64,000 bases of DNA from the NCBI GenBank assembly GCA_947494095.1, contig CANLTI010000004.1:1-64000 (forward strand), in the 5' to 3' direction. The notes below the pieces were generated by a model. That model was not told the origin of the DNA. It ran no database searches and saw nothing but the letters and a program-made list of their open reading frames with translations. The translations under genes and the position numbers were made by a program. Each line of letters begins with the position of its first letter. Position 1 is the stretch's first letter. This stretch comes from an uncultured Pseudomonadales bacterium. GTDB lineage: Bacteria > Pseudomonadota > Gammaproteobacteria > Pseudomonadales > Cellvibrionaceae. This document shows, piece after piece, positions 8,677-18,635 of the stretch.

Positions 8677-9825
8677 ATGACTTTAACTTCAAACACTATC
8701 AAACGTATTCAAAAGCGTAAGCTGATTGCAGCTGTTGTTCTTATTACACTCGGCTCAGATGTTGCTATGAGTGAAGGCTTACATGATGGCGCAGGCTTTA
8801 CCATTACCCCTTCTATTGGTCGTCATACGCATGAGAGTAGTAAAGTGGGTTTAGATGATAGTAATACTGTGAGTTTGGGTGCCGGCTACCAATTTGCCAG
8901 CCCTTGGGCGGCAGAGCTAACTTACCTTGCTAGCAAGCCAAACTTTAACCAGTCAAGCGAAGAAGCCGATGAAGAGCATTTGCGTTTAGATGCACTGTAT
9001 TACCTTGATCGCACCAATAAAACTCAGTTGTATAGCGTTATGGGTGCCGGTATTAGCGAACTGAGCTATAACGGCTCAAAAACCGATGACACCCTTGTGA
9101 ATGCGGGCGTTGGTATTAAGCATGCTTTTAACGATATTGTTGCGCTGCGCTCTGATATTCGCATTATTCATCACCTCGATGAGCATGCCACGCAAGGCGC
9201 TTTTAACTTAGGTTTAAGCTTTTTAATTGGCGGTAAAGCACCTGCAAAACCCGTTAAAAATACCGATGCTGATCATGATGGTGTAGCTGATCGTTTAGAT
9301 AGCTGTCCAGGTACTGCAAGCGGTATTGTTGTTGATAATACAGGTTGCCCCGCCTTTATTGATGTTGATAAAGACGGTGTGAATGACAGCCAAGACAACT
9401 GCCCTGATACCAAAGCTGGCGCGAAAGTCGACGATAAAGGCTGTTATGTATTGTTGACCGAAGATCGCACGGTAACGTTGAAGTTACAGTTTGCTAATAA
9501 TGCTGCCACAGTGCTTAACCCTAACGATGCGCAAATCACCTCGCTAGCTAAATTTATGCGTGAATACCCTAAAAGTCAGGTAGTCATTAAAGGGTACACC
9601 GATGACCGTGGTAGTGAAGCCTATAACTTACAACTGTCTGAAAGACGTGCAAAAGCAGTCGGTGTTTTGTTAACTGACAATGGTATTAGTGCTAATCGCG
9701 TTACTGCTCGCGGCTTAGGTGAGGCTTCGCCTGTTGCTGACAATGCCACGGCACAAGGTCGCGCACAAAATAGACGCGTTGAGGCTGTCGTTAGCGCTAC
9801 AATTCAAGTCCCGCAAGCTAAATAG
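8677..9825 (+). CDS. OmpA-family outer membrane protein with TSP3 linker
   Basis: A 382-residue outer membrane protein. It has a signal peptide (about 1-32, ending SDVAMS), then an eight-stranded OmpA-like beta barrel (about 35-185, alternating hydrophobic strands such as TVSLGAGYQFASPWAAELTY). Two TSP3 calcium-binding repeats follow (DADHDGVADRLDSCPGT and DVDKDGVNDSQDNCPDT, about 202-250). The C-terminal OmpA peptidoglycan-binding domain (about 265-375) has VVIKGYTDDRGSEAYNLQLS and the RRAKAV/NRRVE residues. This is the OprF-like architecture. It probably anchors the outer membrane to peptidoglycan and may act as a slow porin. It is monocistronic, with a 215-base upstream region, and precedes mscS. 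Confidence 0.93.
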   Translation: MTLTSNTIKRIQKRKLIAAVVLITLGSDVAMSEGLHDGAGFTITPSIGRHTHESSKVGLDDSNTVSLGAGYQFASPWAAELTYLASKPNFNQSSEEADEEHLRLDALYYLDRTNKTQLYSVMGAGISELSYNGSKTDDTLVNAGVGIKHAFNDIVALRSDIRIIHHLDEHATQGAFNLGLSFLIGGKAPAKPVKNTDADHDGVADRLDSCPGTASGIVVDNTGCPAFIDVDKDGVNDSQDNCPDTKAGAKVDDKGCYVLLTEDRTVTLKLQFANNAATVLNPNDAQITSLAKFMREYPKSQVVIKGYTDDRGSEAYNLQLSERRAKAVGVLLTDNGISANRVTARGLGEASPVADNATAQGRAQNRRVEAVVSATIQVPQAK

Positions 9826-9856
9826 TACAAGCTAAATGGTGAGTGGCACGTAAATC

Positions 9857-9894
9857 ACGAATAGGTGACTATAAATAAGTAGCCACCTATTCGT
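9857..9894. terminator. Hairpin after ompA-like gene
   Basis: An 11-bp perfect inverted repeat ACGAATAGGTG / CACCTATTCGT with a 16-base loop lies 30 bases past the OmpA stop. It lacks a clear T run, so it may be a terminator or a transcript-stabilising structure. Confidence 0.5.
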
Positions 9895-9921
9895 AATATT
9901 AACCCCTATGAGAATAAAAAT

Positions 9922-10743
9922 ATGAATGAGAATATTCAAGGTTTAATTGATAAAGCTCCCGAAATAATCATGACTTATGGCATGAAAATCATCTTGGCCT
10001 TTGCCGTCTATTTAATTGGTAAATGGATTGCTAGAGCAATTGCGAATTTACTCGAAAAAGGTATGGCTTCGCGTAAAGTTGATGCAACTATTATTAGCTT
10101 TACTAAAAACATTGTATATTATGCGATGTTTACCATGGTCATTATTGCTGCTCTTGGGCAATTGGGCGTGCAGACGGCGTCATTTGTTGCCATTATTGGT
10201 GCGGCAGGTTTAGCGATAGGTTTTGCATTACAAGGCTCACTAGCCAACTTTGCGGCAGGTGTTTTATTGATTTTATTCCGCCCGTTTAAATTGGGTGATT
10301 TTGTTGAGGCTGGCGGCGCTTCTGGTGTTGTTAAAGATGTCTCGATATTTTCGACCATTTTAACGACTGGCGATAATAAGACAGTGACCATCTCTAACGC
10401 CTCTGTGATGGGCGGTAATATTACTAATTACTCAACTCAGCCTGAGCGTCGTGTTGATTTTACTGTAGGCGTAGGGTATGGCGCTGATTTAAATTTGGTG
10501 CGCAAAGAGCTTGAGGCAATTGCCAACGCGGATGATCGAGTATTACTTGAAAAAGGTATTACGATTGGTGTGGCCGAACTTGCAGATTCATCGGTTAACT
10601 TTGCCTTCCGTATATGGACTAAAACTGAAAATTACTGGCCCTTATACTTTGCGACAAATGAGCAAATTAAAATTCGATTTGATCAAGTCGGTATCGAAAT
10701 ACCTTTTCCACAAATGGATGTGCATGTTTCTAAAGAGAGCTAG
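9922..10743 (+). CDS. mscS: Small-conductance mechanosensitive channel MscS
   Basis: A 273-residue inner-membrane channel close in length and layout to E. coli MscS (286). Three transmembrane helices occupy about residues 15-115. The third, pore-lining helix shows the Ala/Gly pattern GAAGLAIGFALQGSLANFAAG, followed by RPFKLGDFVEAGG at the start of the beta domain and a C-terminal cytoplasmic vestibule ending in IEIPFPQMDVHV. It opens under membrane tension to release solutes during hypo-osmotic shock. Of the three MscS-family genes in this window it is the one most like the canonical channel. It is flanked by hairpins on both sides and is probably monocistronic. Confidence 0.93.
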   Translation: MNENIQGLIDKAPEIIMTYGMKIILAFAVYLIGKWIARAIANLLEKGMASRKVDATIISFTKNIVYYAMFTMVIIAALGQLGVQTASFVAIIGAAGLAIGFALQGSLANFAAGVLLILFRPFKLGDFVEAGGASGVVKDVSIFSTILTTGDNKTVTISNASVMGGNITNYSTQPERRVDFTVGVGYGADLNLVRKELEAIANADDRVLLEKGITIGVAELADSSVNFAFRIWTKTENYWPLYFATNEQIKIRFDQVGIEIPFPQMDVHVSKES

Positions 10744-10754
10744 CATAGGGTAAT

Positions 10755-10795
10755 AGTAGAGTGCCTATTGTGAATAAAAAAATAGGCGCTCTACT
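10755..10795 (+). terminator. Terminator after mscS
   Basis: A near-perfect 14-bp stem (AGTAGAGTGCCTAT with ATAGGCGCTCTACT, one wobble) starts 12 bases after the mscS stop. The T run after it is poor, so efficiency is uncertain. Confidence 0.6.
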
Positions 10796-10969
10796 GCATT
10801 TAGTTGATTGGGTATTAAATACTTGTTAAATTTGGACTGTTAGCTGTATGTGTACCATGATATATTTTGGTTTTTTAGTGTTTATGCTCAGGGTTTCCGC
10901 TGTGATCCTTATTTTGTAAGGGCTGAGGATTGCGGCGGTTTTTATTAATATTTCATATATGGATTTTTT

Positions 10970-11218
10970 ATGACTTATATCTCAATAGATGGCGAAAAGT
11001 ATGAAAAAGAACTGTTGGACTTAGTTCAGGATTATACTGCAGAGCAGGGCGCTCGTGAGCTCTCGCAAGATGATGTTTGGGACCTTATTGCATCTGCTAA
11101 GGAGGGTATTCGAGTGACCGATATTGAGAAAAAAACCTTACTGTTTATTCGCGAAAATTTTTTGTTTAATCAGGCTGCGGCTAAACTGTTTGATGAGACA
11201 GTTGCAGCGATTAAATAA
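10970..11218 (+). CDS. Small conserved-looking hypothetical protein
   Basis: 82 residues, acidic, predicted fully helical, with no signal peptide, cysteine or membrane segment. I do not recognise the family. The sequence is well-behaved as a protein: regular charge pattern (YEKELLDLVQDYTAEQGARE), a central segment DDVWDLIASAKEGIRVT, and IEKKTLLFIRENFLFNQAA near the end. It stands alone between mscS and the convergent giant TSP3 gene, with 226 bases upstream. Confidence 0.6.
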   Translation: MTYISIDGEKYEKELLDLVQDYTAEQGARELSQDDVWDLIASAKEGIRVTDIEKKTLLFIRENFLFNQAAAKLFDETVAAIK

Positions 11219-11435
11219 TTTTTAGGGCGGTAGTATCTGGCTTAAGACATATCTAGCGCAGCATTATCTACGCAGCACTATCATCAGCAATATCGGCATA
11301 ACACTCGCCAGCTAAGTGATGCAACGCTCAGCCACCAGATTCTGCTGGGGCTGGGCGCTAGTCTTGCGCAATGCTTGTTACTCTACTTTATTGTGTCCAA
11401 CACTGCCTTTTGCGCTTTCTTTTATAAGGCTGTCT

Positions 11436-14400
11436 TCATGCTCTTTTCTTTACTGTACTTCCTTTAGCCCAGTGCTTGCCTAAGCAATTATTGATGCCAT
11501 GCTTGATGTAAGGCTTGATGCGGCATTGCCTATTGATTAGCTGCCAGCGTATGCCAAGTAGTCCGATTAAAAAGCCCAAGTGCAATAGAGTTATGGCTCC
11601 GCCTGTTACCCCTGTTTCTATGCGCCCACGCTTACTTGAGCCCGCGCTATTGTCAGCGCTGCTTGTCGCGGTGCTGCTGATGAGGTTATGACTGGAGGCC
11701 GAGCTTGCATTGTTGGTGCTTGATTGACTGAGGCTTGATAAACTTGAGTTGGCAGCCCCAGTGGGCTTAGCAAGGCTAAATGTATGAGCAATTAAGCCAT
11801 TAACGTCCCCTTGGCCATCCTCTTGTGTGGCTGTTTCATTATTGTCGGCGTCGTTCTCTGCGCCATCGAGCAGTGTGAGTTGTACGCAATGATGACCCTC
11901 TGTGAGCCCAGGTTTGTAAGCATTGCTGCCAATAGGGGGGCATAAATGTTGGCTTCCACTAAGGCGCATACTACTAGCTATTTGGTTATGGCCGTCAGTC
12001 ATAAAGCTCTGCCAGCCCTTAAGTAAACTGTAATGCCTTGCCTGAGCGCCAAGTGCAATAGGCGTTGCAAGCGCAATACTGACGCGCGCTTGCGCACCAG
12101 GGTAAGGCAGGTTGGTGACCTCAAAGTCGTAGATAGCCTGAGTGTCAAAACCGTCATCTACAGGTGAGGCAGTAGGTGCAATGGTGTTTTGTTTAAGGGT
12201 GCTGATCACAGCATTGAATTGCGTGTAATTGAGTAAAGTGGCACCCGCACCTTCTTTAAAGGTCAGTGAAGGGCTTTGCAGTGATTGTGCACTTAAGCCA
12301 AGCTGACCTACGCGCACTCGTACGGCTTGATCGCTAAACCAAGTATTGTCAAAGTTGCCACTGCCCACTCCTATGAAGACAGGGCTATCGGCATCTAAGG
12401 TATACGTTGAAGTGATTTGTGCGTGCTGTAAATACCCTAAATTGGCGTTAAAGCTATCGAGTGGGTTGGCGAGTTGATCTCGGTCGGAGTCGGGTTGCGC
12501 GCTACCCTCGACAATACTAATAAGCTGCTGAGTGACGGAAGTATGACCGCCAAGAGTGATACTTAATATAGCGCTATAGACTCCCACATTTAAAGGCTCG
12601 GGGTTGAAGGCGAGTTTAGCGCTGGTGCGACTGCCTATGACCACGCTCTCTAAGGCGGGGTTTGGAAAGTGCCACTGATAAGTGGGTGTGGTGGTGGGGT
12701 CGCGGCTATCACCAAAAACATGATAGTTGCCGATGCGCCCTACCAATAAGGCGCCACCGCCTAAACGCGCTACATTAATGACGGGGTTTGCACCTTGTTG
12801 CGTATCGACCCAAATAACCGGGCTGGTTGCGCGGCCTAAATAGCGAGGGTTGTTTAACAGTTGCGCTATGGCTGCATCAAAAAGCGTATCAATAGGCTCA
12901 GCAACTTCTGGGTTGGTACCGATAATCTGTTCGAATAGGTCTGCAAAACCATCTTTATCGCTATCATTATTGCCGTCGGCATTGGTGTCGGTATTTTCAA
13001 CCCAGTTAGGTATGCCGTTGCCATTGTCATCATCTTCGGCCCCGTTAAGCGGATCACCCCCGTAACGCACCTCTATCACATCGGGGTAACCATCGCGGTC
13101 AAAGTCAGCTTGGTTAGGGTCTACGCGCCCTGTTTCAGGGTTAGTCGGCTGGCTGGGCGGGGCTATTTGAATACGCTGTAAATATTGTTCGGCGACGTCA
13201 CTAATCCCGTTATTATTACTGTCTTGCAGGGCTCGGGTGTTCAGTGAGTTGCTGGAGGTCTCTAAGATATCGCTTATACCGTTATTATTTGTATCGACGC
13301 TCGGCGTTAAAATGCTGCCAACCCGGCCATCAAGGTCTGGGTCGAGGCTGTCGGCAAGGTCGGAGCCTACGGCTTCGATCAAGTCGCTCAGGCCGTCAGC
13401 ATCACTGTCTAAATCTTGATTGTCTGGCTTGCCGTCATAGTCGCGATCGATAAACTGGGCTCGCTCGCCGCCGTTTGTGGGGTCGGCAAGGTCACCTAGC
13501 CCGTTGGTATTATTGTCGGCAAAGCTCCCCGTTCCTAAAATACCGTCACCATTGGGGTCGAGACGGCTTAAGCCTGCTTCGGCCAAATCAGTTAGGCCAT
13601 CGCCATCGCTGTCTAGATCGTGGGTGTCTGGTAGTCCGTCGCCATCTGTATCGATAGGGATAAGGGCGCTACCGCCTAGGTCGCTTTCGACACTATCGAC
13701 TAGCCCATTGTTATTGCTGTCTTGCCCGTTAATACGGCCATTACCGTTAGTATCGCGGTAAAACCCGCCGGCTTCATCTAAGTCGGGTAGGCCGTCGTTA
13801 TCGCTGTCTATATCGAGGGTGTCGGGTATGCCATCGCCATCAAAGTCACTTTGGCTGGCAAAATCACTAATACCGTTGCCGTCTAAGTCGGGTTGGCGCA
13901 TACCGTTGACATCGGCATCGACCGAATCATTAATACCATCGCCGTCGGCATCTTGTTTGCCTGAGTCGATCAGGCCGTCGGCATCAGCATCGGCATCAAA
14001 GGTATCTGCTAGGCCGTCACTGTCTGTATCGGTTTGGTGAAGCCAGGCAATCTCATTGGCATCGCTGATGCCGTCGTTGTCGGCATCCAAATCGCGATAG
14101 TCGGGGATCGAATCATTATCGGTGTCTTTTTGTCTATCGTTGTTTTGGTTCTCGCTACCGCCCGCTTCGGTACTATCGAGCAAACCATCATTGTCACTGT
14201 CTTGGTCGAGATAATCGGGGATCGCGTCGTTGTCGGTTTGACGTGGACTGCCAGCGATCATACCGGTATTGGGGTTGATAGAGAGGCCTGCTTCGCTATT
14301 ATCACTTAAACCGTCGTTATCGCTGTCTAGGTCGCGGTAGTTGGGCTGGTCATCGCCATCGGTATCTATATCGGACTCTATTTGGTCGCTGATACTGTCG

Positions 14401-17400
14401 TTGTCACTATCGAGATCTCGGTAGTCGGGTGTACCGTCGTTGTCGCTATCGACAGGCTCTGCGCTATCAATAATACCGTTATTGTTGTTATCTAGTGCCT
14501 CTGGGTTTTGATCGATATCGAGCGCGTCAATAATGCCGTCATTGTCAGTGTCTTTTACCTCGAGAGTCAGTGCGGGTGTATCGTTATGGTGGCTCTCGAT
14601 GGCATCACTGATACCATCATTATCACTGTCTTCATCGAGATAATTAGGTTGCTCGTCACCATCGGTATTGATAGGAACAGCTTTGTCGTCAATGCCGTCG
14701 TTATTAATATCTACCCCGCCTGTAAAAGCAACTTCTAAACTATCGTCTAGGCCATTACTGTTGGCATCTTTCCCGTAGGGTATGGGTAGGCCTGCTTCAA
14801 GGGTATCGGCAATACTGTCGCCATCACTATCGGCATCTAAATGGTTGGGTATGCCATCTTGGTCGTCATCGGGCGGCATTAAAGGGTTGCCGTCAACCTC
14901 CCAGCTATCGGGTATGCGGTCGCTGTCGCTATCGATATCTCTAAAATCGGGTATGCCATCGCCGTCGGTATCAGTGAGCCTATTGTTGTCACTTTGCTCT
15001 ATGGCATCGGGCAGTCCATCGTTGTCACTATCGATATCTAAAAAGTCTGGGCTGTTATCGCCGTCGCTATCGAGTGCCTGAGCGCCATGCTCAAAAGCAT
15101 CATCAATACCATTATTGTTGTTATCTTGGCTTAGAGTCCCTTCTTGTGTGTCAGGGATGCCATCATTATCGCTGTCTGGGTCTTGATGGTTGGGTATGCC
15201 GTCACCGTCAAAGTCATCAGTACCTTCTATACCGTTGGGAATGCCGTCGTTGTCATCATCGCTGAGATCTAAAATTTGATGGTTGATGGTTAGGCTGGCC
15301 AGTGGTGCGATATCGCCTGCGGCATTGCTGACGCGAGCTGTTATTACATGAGTATCACCAAGTGCTTGGGCATCTTTGGCGGGGAGCATGGTTTGCCATT
15401 GGTTGTTGGTTACCGTAGCGGTATATGTTTTGCTATTGAGCGAGAGAGTAACGGCTTGGCCGTCTTCTACGGCAGTGGTCGTGCCGCTTAAAGCAATGGG
15501 GTTGTCATCTTCTATTGTACTTATTACATCGTCACCAGCAACGGTATTTAGCGTTAAAGTGGGCAGTGTGAGAGTGTGTAACACCGTGCGGCGCGCTGGC
15601 GTTGAGGTGTCGCCTGCAGCATTACTGACTGTTGCGGTGAGTGCATTACTGGCCTCTAGCGCTTGGGCATCTTGGGCGGGCAGTGTGGTTTGCCATTGGT
15701 TATTATTGACAGTGGCGGTATAAGTTTTGTTATTGAGGGTAAGGGTGACGGTTTGATTGCTTTCTACGTATTGTGTCGTGCCGCTGAGTATGACGGGGTT
15801 ATCGTCTTCATTGCTGTTTATGGTGTTATCGCCAGCTACAGTATTCAGTGCAATACGAGGGCTCATTGTTGTGTGACTAATGGGGCGTATCGCTGGGCTT
15901 GCCGTACTGCCAGCACGATTGCTAACGCTGGCAGTTATTGTGTCGCCTGAACCTAAAGCTTGAGCGGCGATACTAGGTAAAACGGTTTGCCACGTATTAT
16001 CATTGACCGTGGCCGTATAGGTTTGGTCGTTGAGTGTAATCGTCACAATTTGGCCGTCTTCTACGTTCACGGTGGTGCCATTAAGGGTGACCGAGGTGTT
16101 GTGTTCTTGCATATTGATGATGTCATCGTCGGCGACGACATTAATGCTAATGCTAGCAGGGTTAGCTTCGCGGACATTGATATCGCCCATATTGTTGATA
16201 TTAGGGAGTTGTGCTGGGCTATTGATCACGCCATTAGTGTCGCGATAGTCATCGGTCATCTCGCTATTGCTGTCTAGCCCGTTGCGGCCTACAGCCATAC
16301 TTAATGTGAGTGCGGCCTCTAGGGTGTCGTGAAAAGTATCATTATCACTATCAAGGTCTAGGTAATCAGGTAGGGCGTCGTTATCGGTATTTGTTGGAAT
16401 AAGCCCAGAGGTTAAGGCGTTGTAAGCGGTATTGCGCCCCGTACTGCTAATGCTATTCGTGCCTGAGCTCGGGCGAATATATTGCTGCGTTATTTGCGCT
16501 TCTATGTTGTCGGGTAGGCCGTCGTTATCGCTATCTAAATCAAGGGTGTCGGGTAGACCATCTCGGTCGGTATCCCAGTGGCTGGCTCCGTTTTGGGCTG
16601 CATTTAAATATTCTATTTTGTCGAGTATGCCATCGTTATCGCTATCATCATCGCGCTCATTTGTGTAACCGTCGCCATCGGTATCGAGTGGTTTTAGGCT
16701 GACCGGGCTAGCATCTATATGGTTTTGTGCGCTATCGGGTATACCGTCATTACCTACCGGGTTGATCAGGTCTATGGCGCCGTCATTATCGGTATCTAGC
16801 ATCAGTAATGCCGAGTTATTGAGCTCTGCAAGATCACTAATACCGTCATTATCGCTATCAGTATCTAAAAAGTTGGGGGTGCCATCGCTATCGGTATCTT
16901 GTGGTGTTTGCACGGGCAGAGCATTGAGTGCGTCGCTTTGCTCTAAACGATTGGCAAAGCCATTATTGCCAAAGGCCTCACGATTTGTTGTGCCGCCAGC
17001 TTCACTGGTACTCAGGATGCCATCACCGTTGGTGTCGAGTGATAGAGGATAACTTTCGAGGCTGTCAGGTATGCCGTCGTTATCACTGTCTTTGTCGAGA
17101 TGATTGGGTAGGCCATCGCCATCGGCATCAAACAAACGATCGAGCTGATCGCAAATAGTATCGTTATTAGCATCGCGACACGTTGGGCTGGTTGGGCTTC
17201 CGTTAGTTTTAGCATCTTGAAAATTAGGAATACCGTTGCCATCAGCATCGCCTAATGGCTGAATACCATGGCTTTCTGCTAGGTCGGTGATACCGTCGTT
17301 ATCTTGATCGATATCGCCGATGAGTATATTGCTGTCACAGTCAAAATCTACAGTGCTGCATTGGTTAGTCGCGCAGTTAAAAGCATCGTTTAGATTGCCA

Positions 17401-18308
17401 ATAGGGGACGTCGATAAATACAGTAAACTGGGTGTGCTGGTGGTGTAATTTAAAACCTGGTAAAACCCTCCTTCATTGGAGGTGGCAAACAAATTACCTG
17501 CCCCATCCATCATTTGACCGCCAGCAAATACGTCGCCAATTAAATCATTGCTGAGTACCACTGTTGTTTTGGTAATGGGGGCTTGTGTGTTATTTGGGGC
17601 ACCAATATCTAGAGTTGTTAAGGTGCCTCGGTTTACGGCATATAGCTTGTTGTTGTAAAAAGTAATATCACCGGGGATTGAATGATTATTTGGGAAGGCT
17701 GCATCTAGCGCAATGGCTTCATAAGAGCGATGAGCAACATCGATTTTAAACACATGACCTAAGGCGCTACGGCTTAGCCCCCATAGCATACCGCCTACCA
17801 TCACACCGCTGCGTAATTCGCTGGGGAAGGTGGCCGGTTGTGCACCGCCCTTTGGCGTTACTGTACCCACTAACTCTGTCGTACCTGTTGCATCCATAAG
17901 GTACAAGCTGCCGCGATAAACGCCGTAAGCGAAGTGATTATTCGTGTTATAACCTAGGCCATTAGCCCCTAAAGTATTACTGCCTATAGGCTCAAAAAGC
18001 GTTGTGATAGGGTTGAAGGTGCTGAGCTGCCCATGGTTTACCATGTATAAATCTCCGCTACAGCTAAAGGGGGTGCTGGTGCGGGTATCTTGGCTGTTGG
18101 GTATTAAGTCTTGGTCATCATCAGCATAAGCCTGCGCTTGCAGGGGCGTACAGATGAGACTTGCGAGTAATGATAACGTCAATAGCGTGTGAGCTTTAGA
18201 TGGCAGTGCAATAATATTTTGCTGTTGGCTGCGTCCTTTTATGCTTGATTTTACGATGTTGAATGTGGAGCTCAAATAGCGTGCCGTTGTTAATATCACA
18301 AGTGCCAA
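11436..18308 (-). CDS. Giant TSP3-repeat / Ig-like surface protein
   Basis: 2290 residues. An exported N-terminus (hydrophobic stretch about 42-58 ending in QAQAYA) is followed by a beta-propeller-like domain (about 78-320, DUF6923-like, with repeated LYMVNHG/LYAVNRG strands). A first block of TSP3-type calcium repeats follows (about 325-710; DSDNDGIPD units), then three tandem Ig-like domains of about 96 residues (722-1010), each containing a YTATV..NQWQT..LPA..AQAL unit. A second TSP3 block runs about 1010-1800, and then comes another Ig/PKD-like region. The domain at about 1960-2175 resembles 'choice-of-anchor U' (CPPIGSNAYKPGLTEGHHC, VQLTLLDGAENDAD). A Ser-rich stalk leads to Gly-Gly and a hydrophobic helix plus basic tail (about 2230-2265), resembling sorting tails of the GlyGly-CTERM kind. 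It is probably a calcium-stiffened surface or secreted adhesin-like protein; this is inferred. It is divergent from a carbohydrate-binding lipoprotein. Confidence 0.88.
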   Translation of the reverse strand: MALVILTTARYLSSTFNIVKSSIKGRSQQQNIIALPSKAHTLLTLSLLASLICTPLQAQAYADDDQDLIPNSQDTRTSTPFSCSGDLYMVNHGQLSTFNPITTLFEPIGSNTLGANGLGYNTNNHFAYGVYRGSLYLMDATGTTELVGTVTPKGGAQPATFPSELRSGVMVGGMLWGLSRSALGHVFKIDVAHRSYEAIALDAAFPNNHSIPGDITFYNNKLYAVNRGTLTTLDIGAPNNTQAPITKTTVVLSNDLIGDVFAGGQMMDGAGNLFATSNEGGFYQVLNYTTSTPSLLYLSTSPIGNLNDAFNCATNQCSTVDFDCDSNILIGDIDQDNDGITDLAESHGIQPLGDADGNGIPNFQDAKTNGSPTSPTCRDANNDTICDQLDRLFDADGDGLPNHLDKDSDNDGIPDSLESYPLSLDTNGDGILSTSEAGGTTNREAFGNNGFANRLEQSDALNALPVQTPQDTDSDGTPNFLDTDSDNDGISDLAELNNSALLMLDTDNDGAIDLINPVGNDGIPDSAQNHIDASPVSLKPLDTDGDGYTNERDDDSDNDGILDKIEYLNAAQNGASHWDTDRDGLPDTLDLDSDNDGLPDNIEAQITQQYIRPSSGTNSISSTGRNTAYNALTSGLIPTNTDNDALPDYLDLDSDNDTFHDTLEAALTLSMAVGRNGLDSNSEMTDDYRDTNGVINSPAQLPNINNMGDINVREANPASISINVVADDDIINMQEHNTSVTLNGTTVNVEDGQIVTITLNDQTYTATVNDNTWQTVLPSIAAQALGSGDTITASVSNRAGSTASPAIRPISHTTMSPRIALNTVAGDNTINSNEDDNPVILSGTTQYVESNQTVTLTLNNKTYTATVNNNQWQTTLPAQDAQALEASNALTATVSNAAGDTSTPARRTVLHTLTLPTLTLNTVAGDDVISTIEDDNPIALSGTTTAVEDGQAVTLSLNSKTYTATVTNNQWQTMLPAKDAQALGDTHVITARVSNAAGDIAPLASLTINHQILDLSDDDNDGIPNGIEGTDDFDGDGIPNHQDPDSDNDGIPDTQEGTLSQDNNNNGIDDAFEHGAQALDSDGDNSPDFLDIDSDNDGLPDAIEQSDNNRLTDTDGDGIPDFRDIDSDSDRIPDSWEVDGNPLMPPDDDQDGIPNHLDADSDGDSIADTLEAGLPIPYGKDANSNGLDDSLEVAFTGGVDINNDGIDDKAVPINTDGDEQPNYLDEDSDNDGISDAIESHHNDTPALTLEVKDTDNDGIIDALDIDQNPEALDNNNNGIIDSAEPVDSDNDGTPDYRDLDSDNDSISDQIESDIDTDGDDQPNYRDLDSDNDGLSDNSEAGLSINPNTGMIAGSPRQTDNDAIPDYLDQDSDNDGLLDSTEAGGSENQNNDRQKDTDNDSIPDYRDLDADNDGISDANEIAWLHQTDTDSDGLADTFDADADADGLIDSGKQDADGDGINDSVDADVNGMRQPDLDGNGISDFASQSDFDGDGIPDTLDIDSDNDGLPDLDEAGGFYRDTNGNGRINGQDSNNNGLVDSVESDLGGSALIPIDTDGDGLPDTHDLDSDGDGLTDLAEAGLSRLDPNGDGILGTGSFADNNTNGLGDLADPTNGGERAQFIDRDYDGKPDNQDLDSDADGLSDLIEAVGSDLADSLDPDLDGRVGSILTPSVDTNNNGISDILETSSNSLNTRALQDSNNNGISDVAEQYLQRIQIAPPSQPTNPETGRVDPNQADFDRDGYPDVIEVRYGGDPLNGAEDDDNGNGIPNWVENTDTNADGNNDSDKDGFADLFEQIIGTNPEVAEPIDTLFDAAIAQLLNNPRYLGRATSPVIWVDTQQGANPVINVARLGGGALLVGRIGNYHVFGDSRDPTTTPTYQWHFPNPALESVVIGSRTSAKLAFNPEPLNVGVYSAILSITLGGHTSVTQQLISIVEGSAQPDSDRDQLANPLDSFNANLGYLQHAQITSTYTLDADSPVFIGVGSGNFDNTWFSDQAVRVRVGQLGLSAQSLQSPSLTFKEGAGATLLNYTQFNAVISTLKQNTIAPTASPVDDGFDTQAIYDFEVTNLPYPGAQARVSIALATPIALGAQARHYSLLKGWQSFMTDGHNQIASSMRLSGSQHLCPPIGSNAYKPGLTEGHHCVQLTLLDGAENDADNNETATQEDGQGDVNGLIAHTFSLAKPTGAANSSLSSLSQSSTNNASSASSHNLISSTATSSADNSAGSSKRGRIETGVTGGAITLLHLGFLIGLLGIRWQLINRQCRIKPYIKHGINNCLGKHWAKGSTVKKRA

Positions 18309-18635
18309 ACCTCAAAATGAAAATCCTTACCTTTGAGCTTAGTGCGATTGTAAATGTGCGTTATAACTTTTAATTACTAAAAGCTATGGGGTGTGCGTTG
18401 ATGGTTAGCGGGTGTAAAAGCTTTAAGCTGAAGCTCTATTAAGCGCGAGTGCATTCGCCATGACAAAAAAGTGTGAACTTTGTGGCAGGGTGCACTTGTT
18501 ATGCATGCATAGTACGCAAGAGTTAGTTAAGATTTGGTGTTATTTGGTGTTATTTGGTGCTTTAGTCACCATTTGCATGTCATTTTTTGTGTGGTGAATT
18601 GACCACTGAATACTCATCAATCACAACATAATCCT
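18309..18635. promoter_or_regulatory. Divergent promoter region, TSP3 protein / malectin lipoprotein
   Basis: 327 bases between two divergent surface-protein genes, so both promoters must lie here. Direct repeats of TTATTTGGTG occur at about 18539-18560. I could not fix -35/-10 boxes confidently. No coding frame is supported. Confidence 0.45.

Noticed and set aside
12850-17160. Many plus-strand open frames rich in Ser, Pro or Leu opposite the giant TSP3 gene
   Set aside because: They are antisense shadows of a repetitive Asp/Gly/Asn-rich coding sequence and lack ribosome sites.
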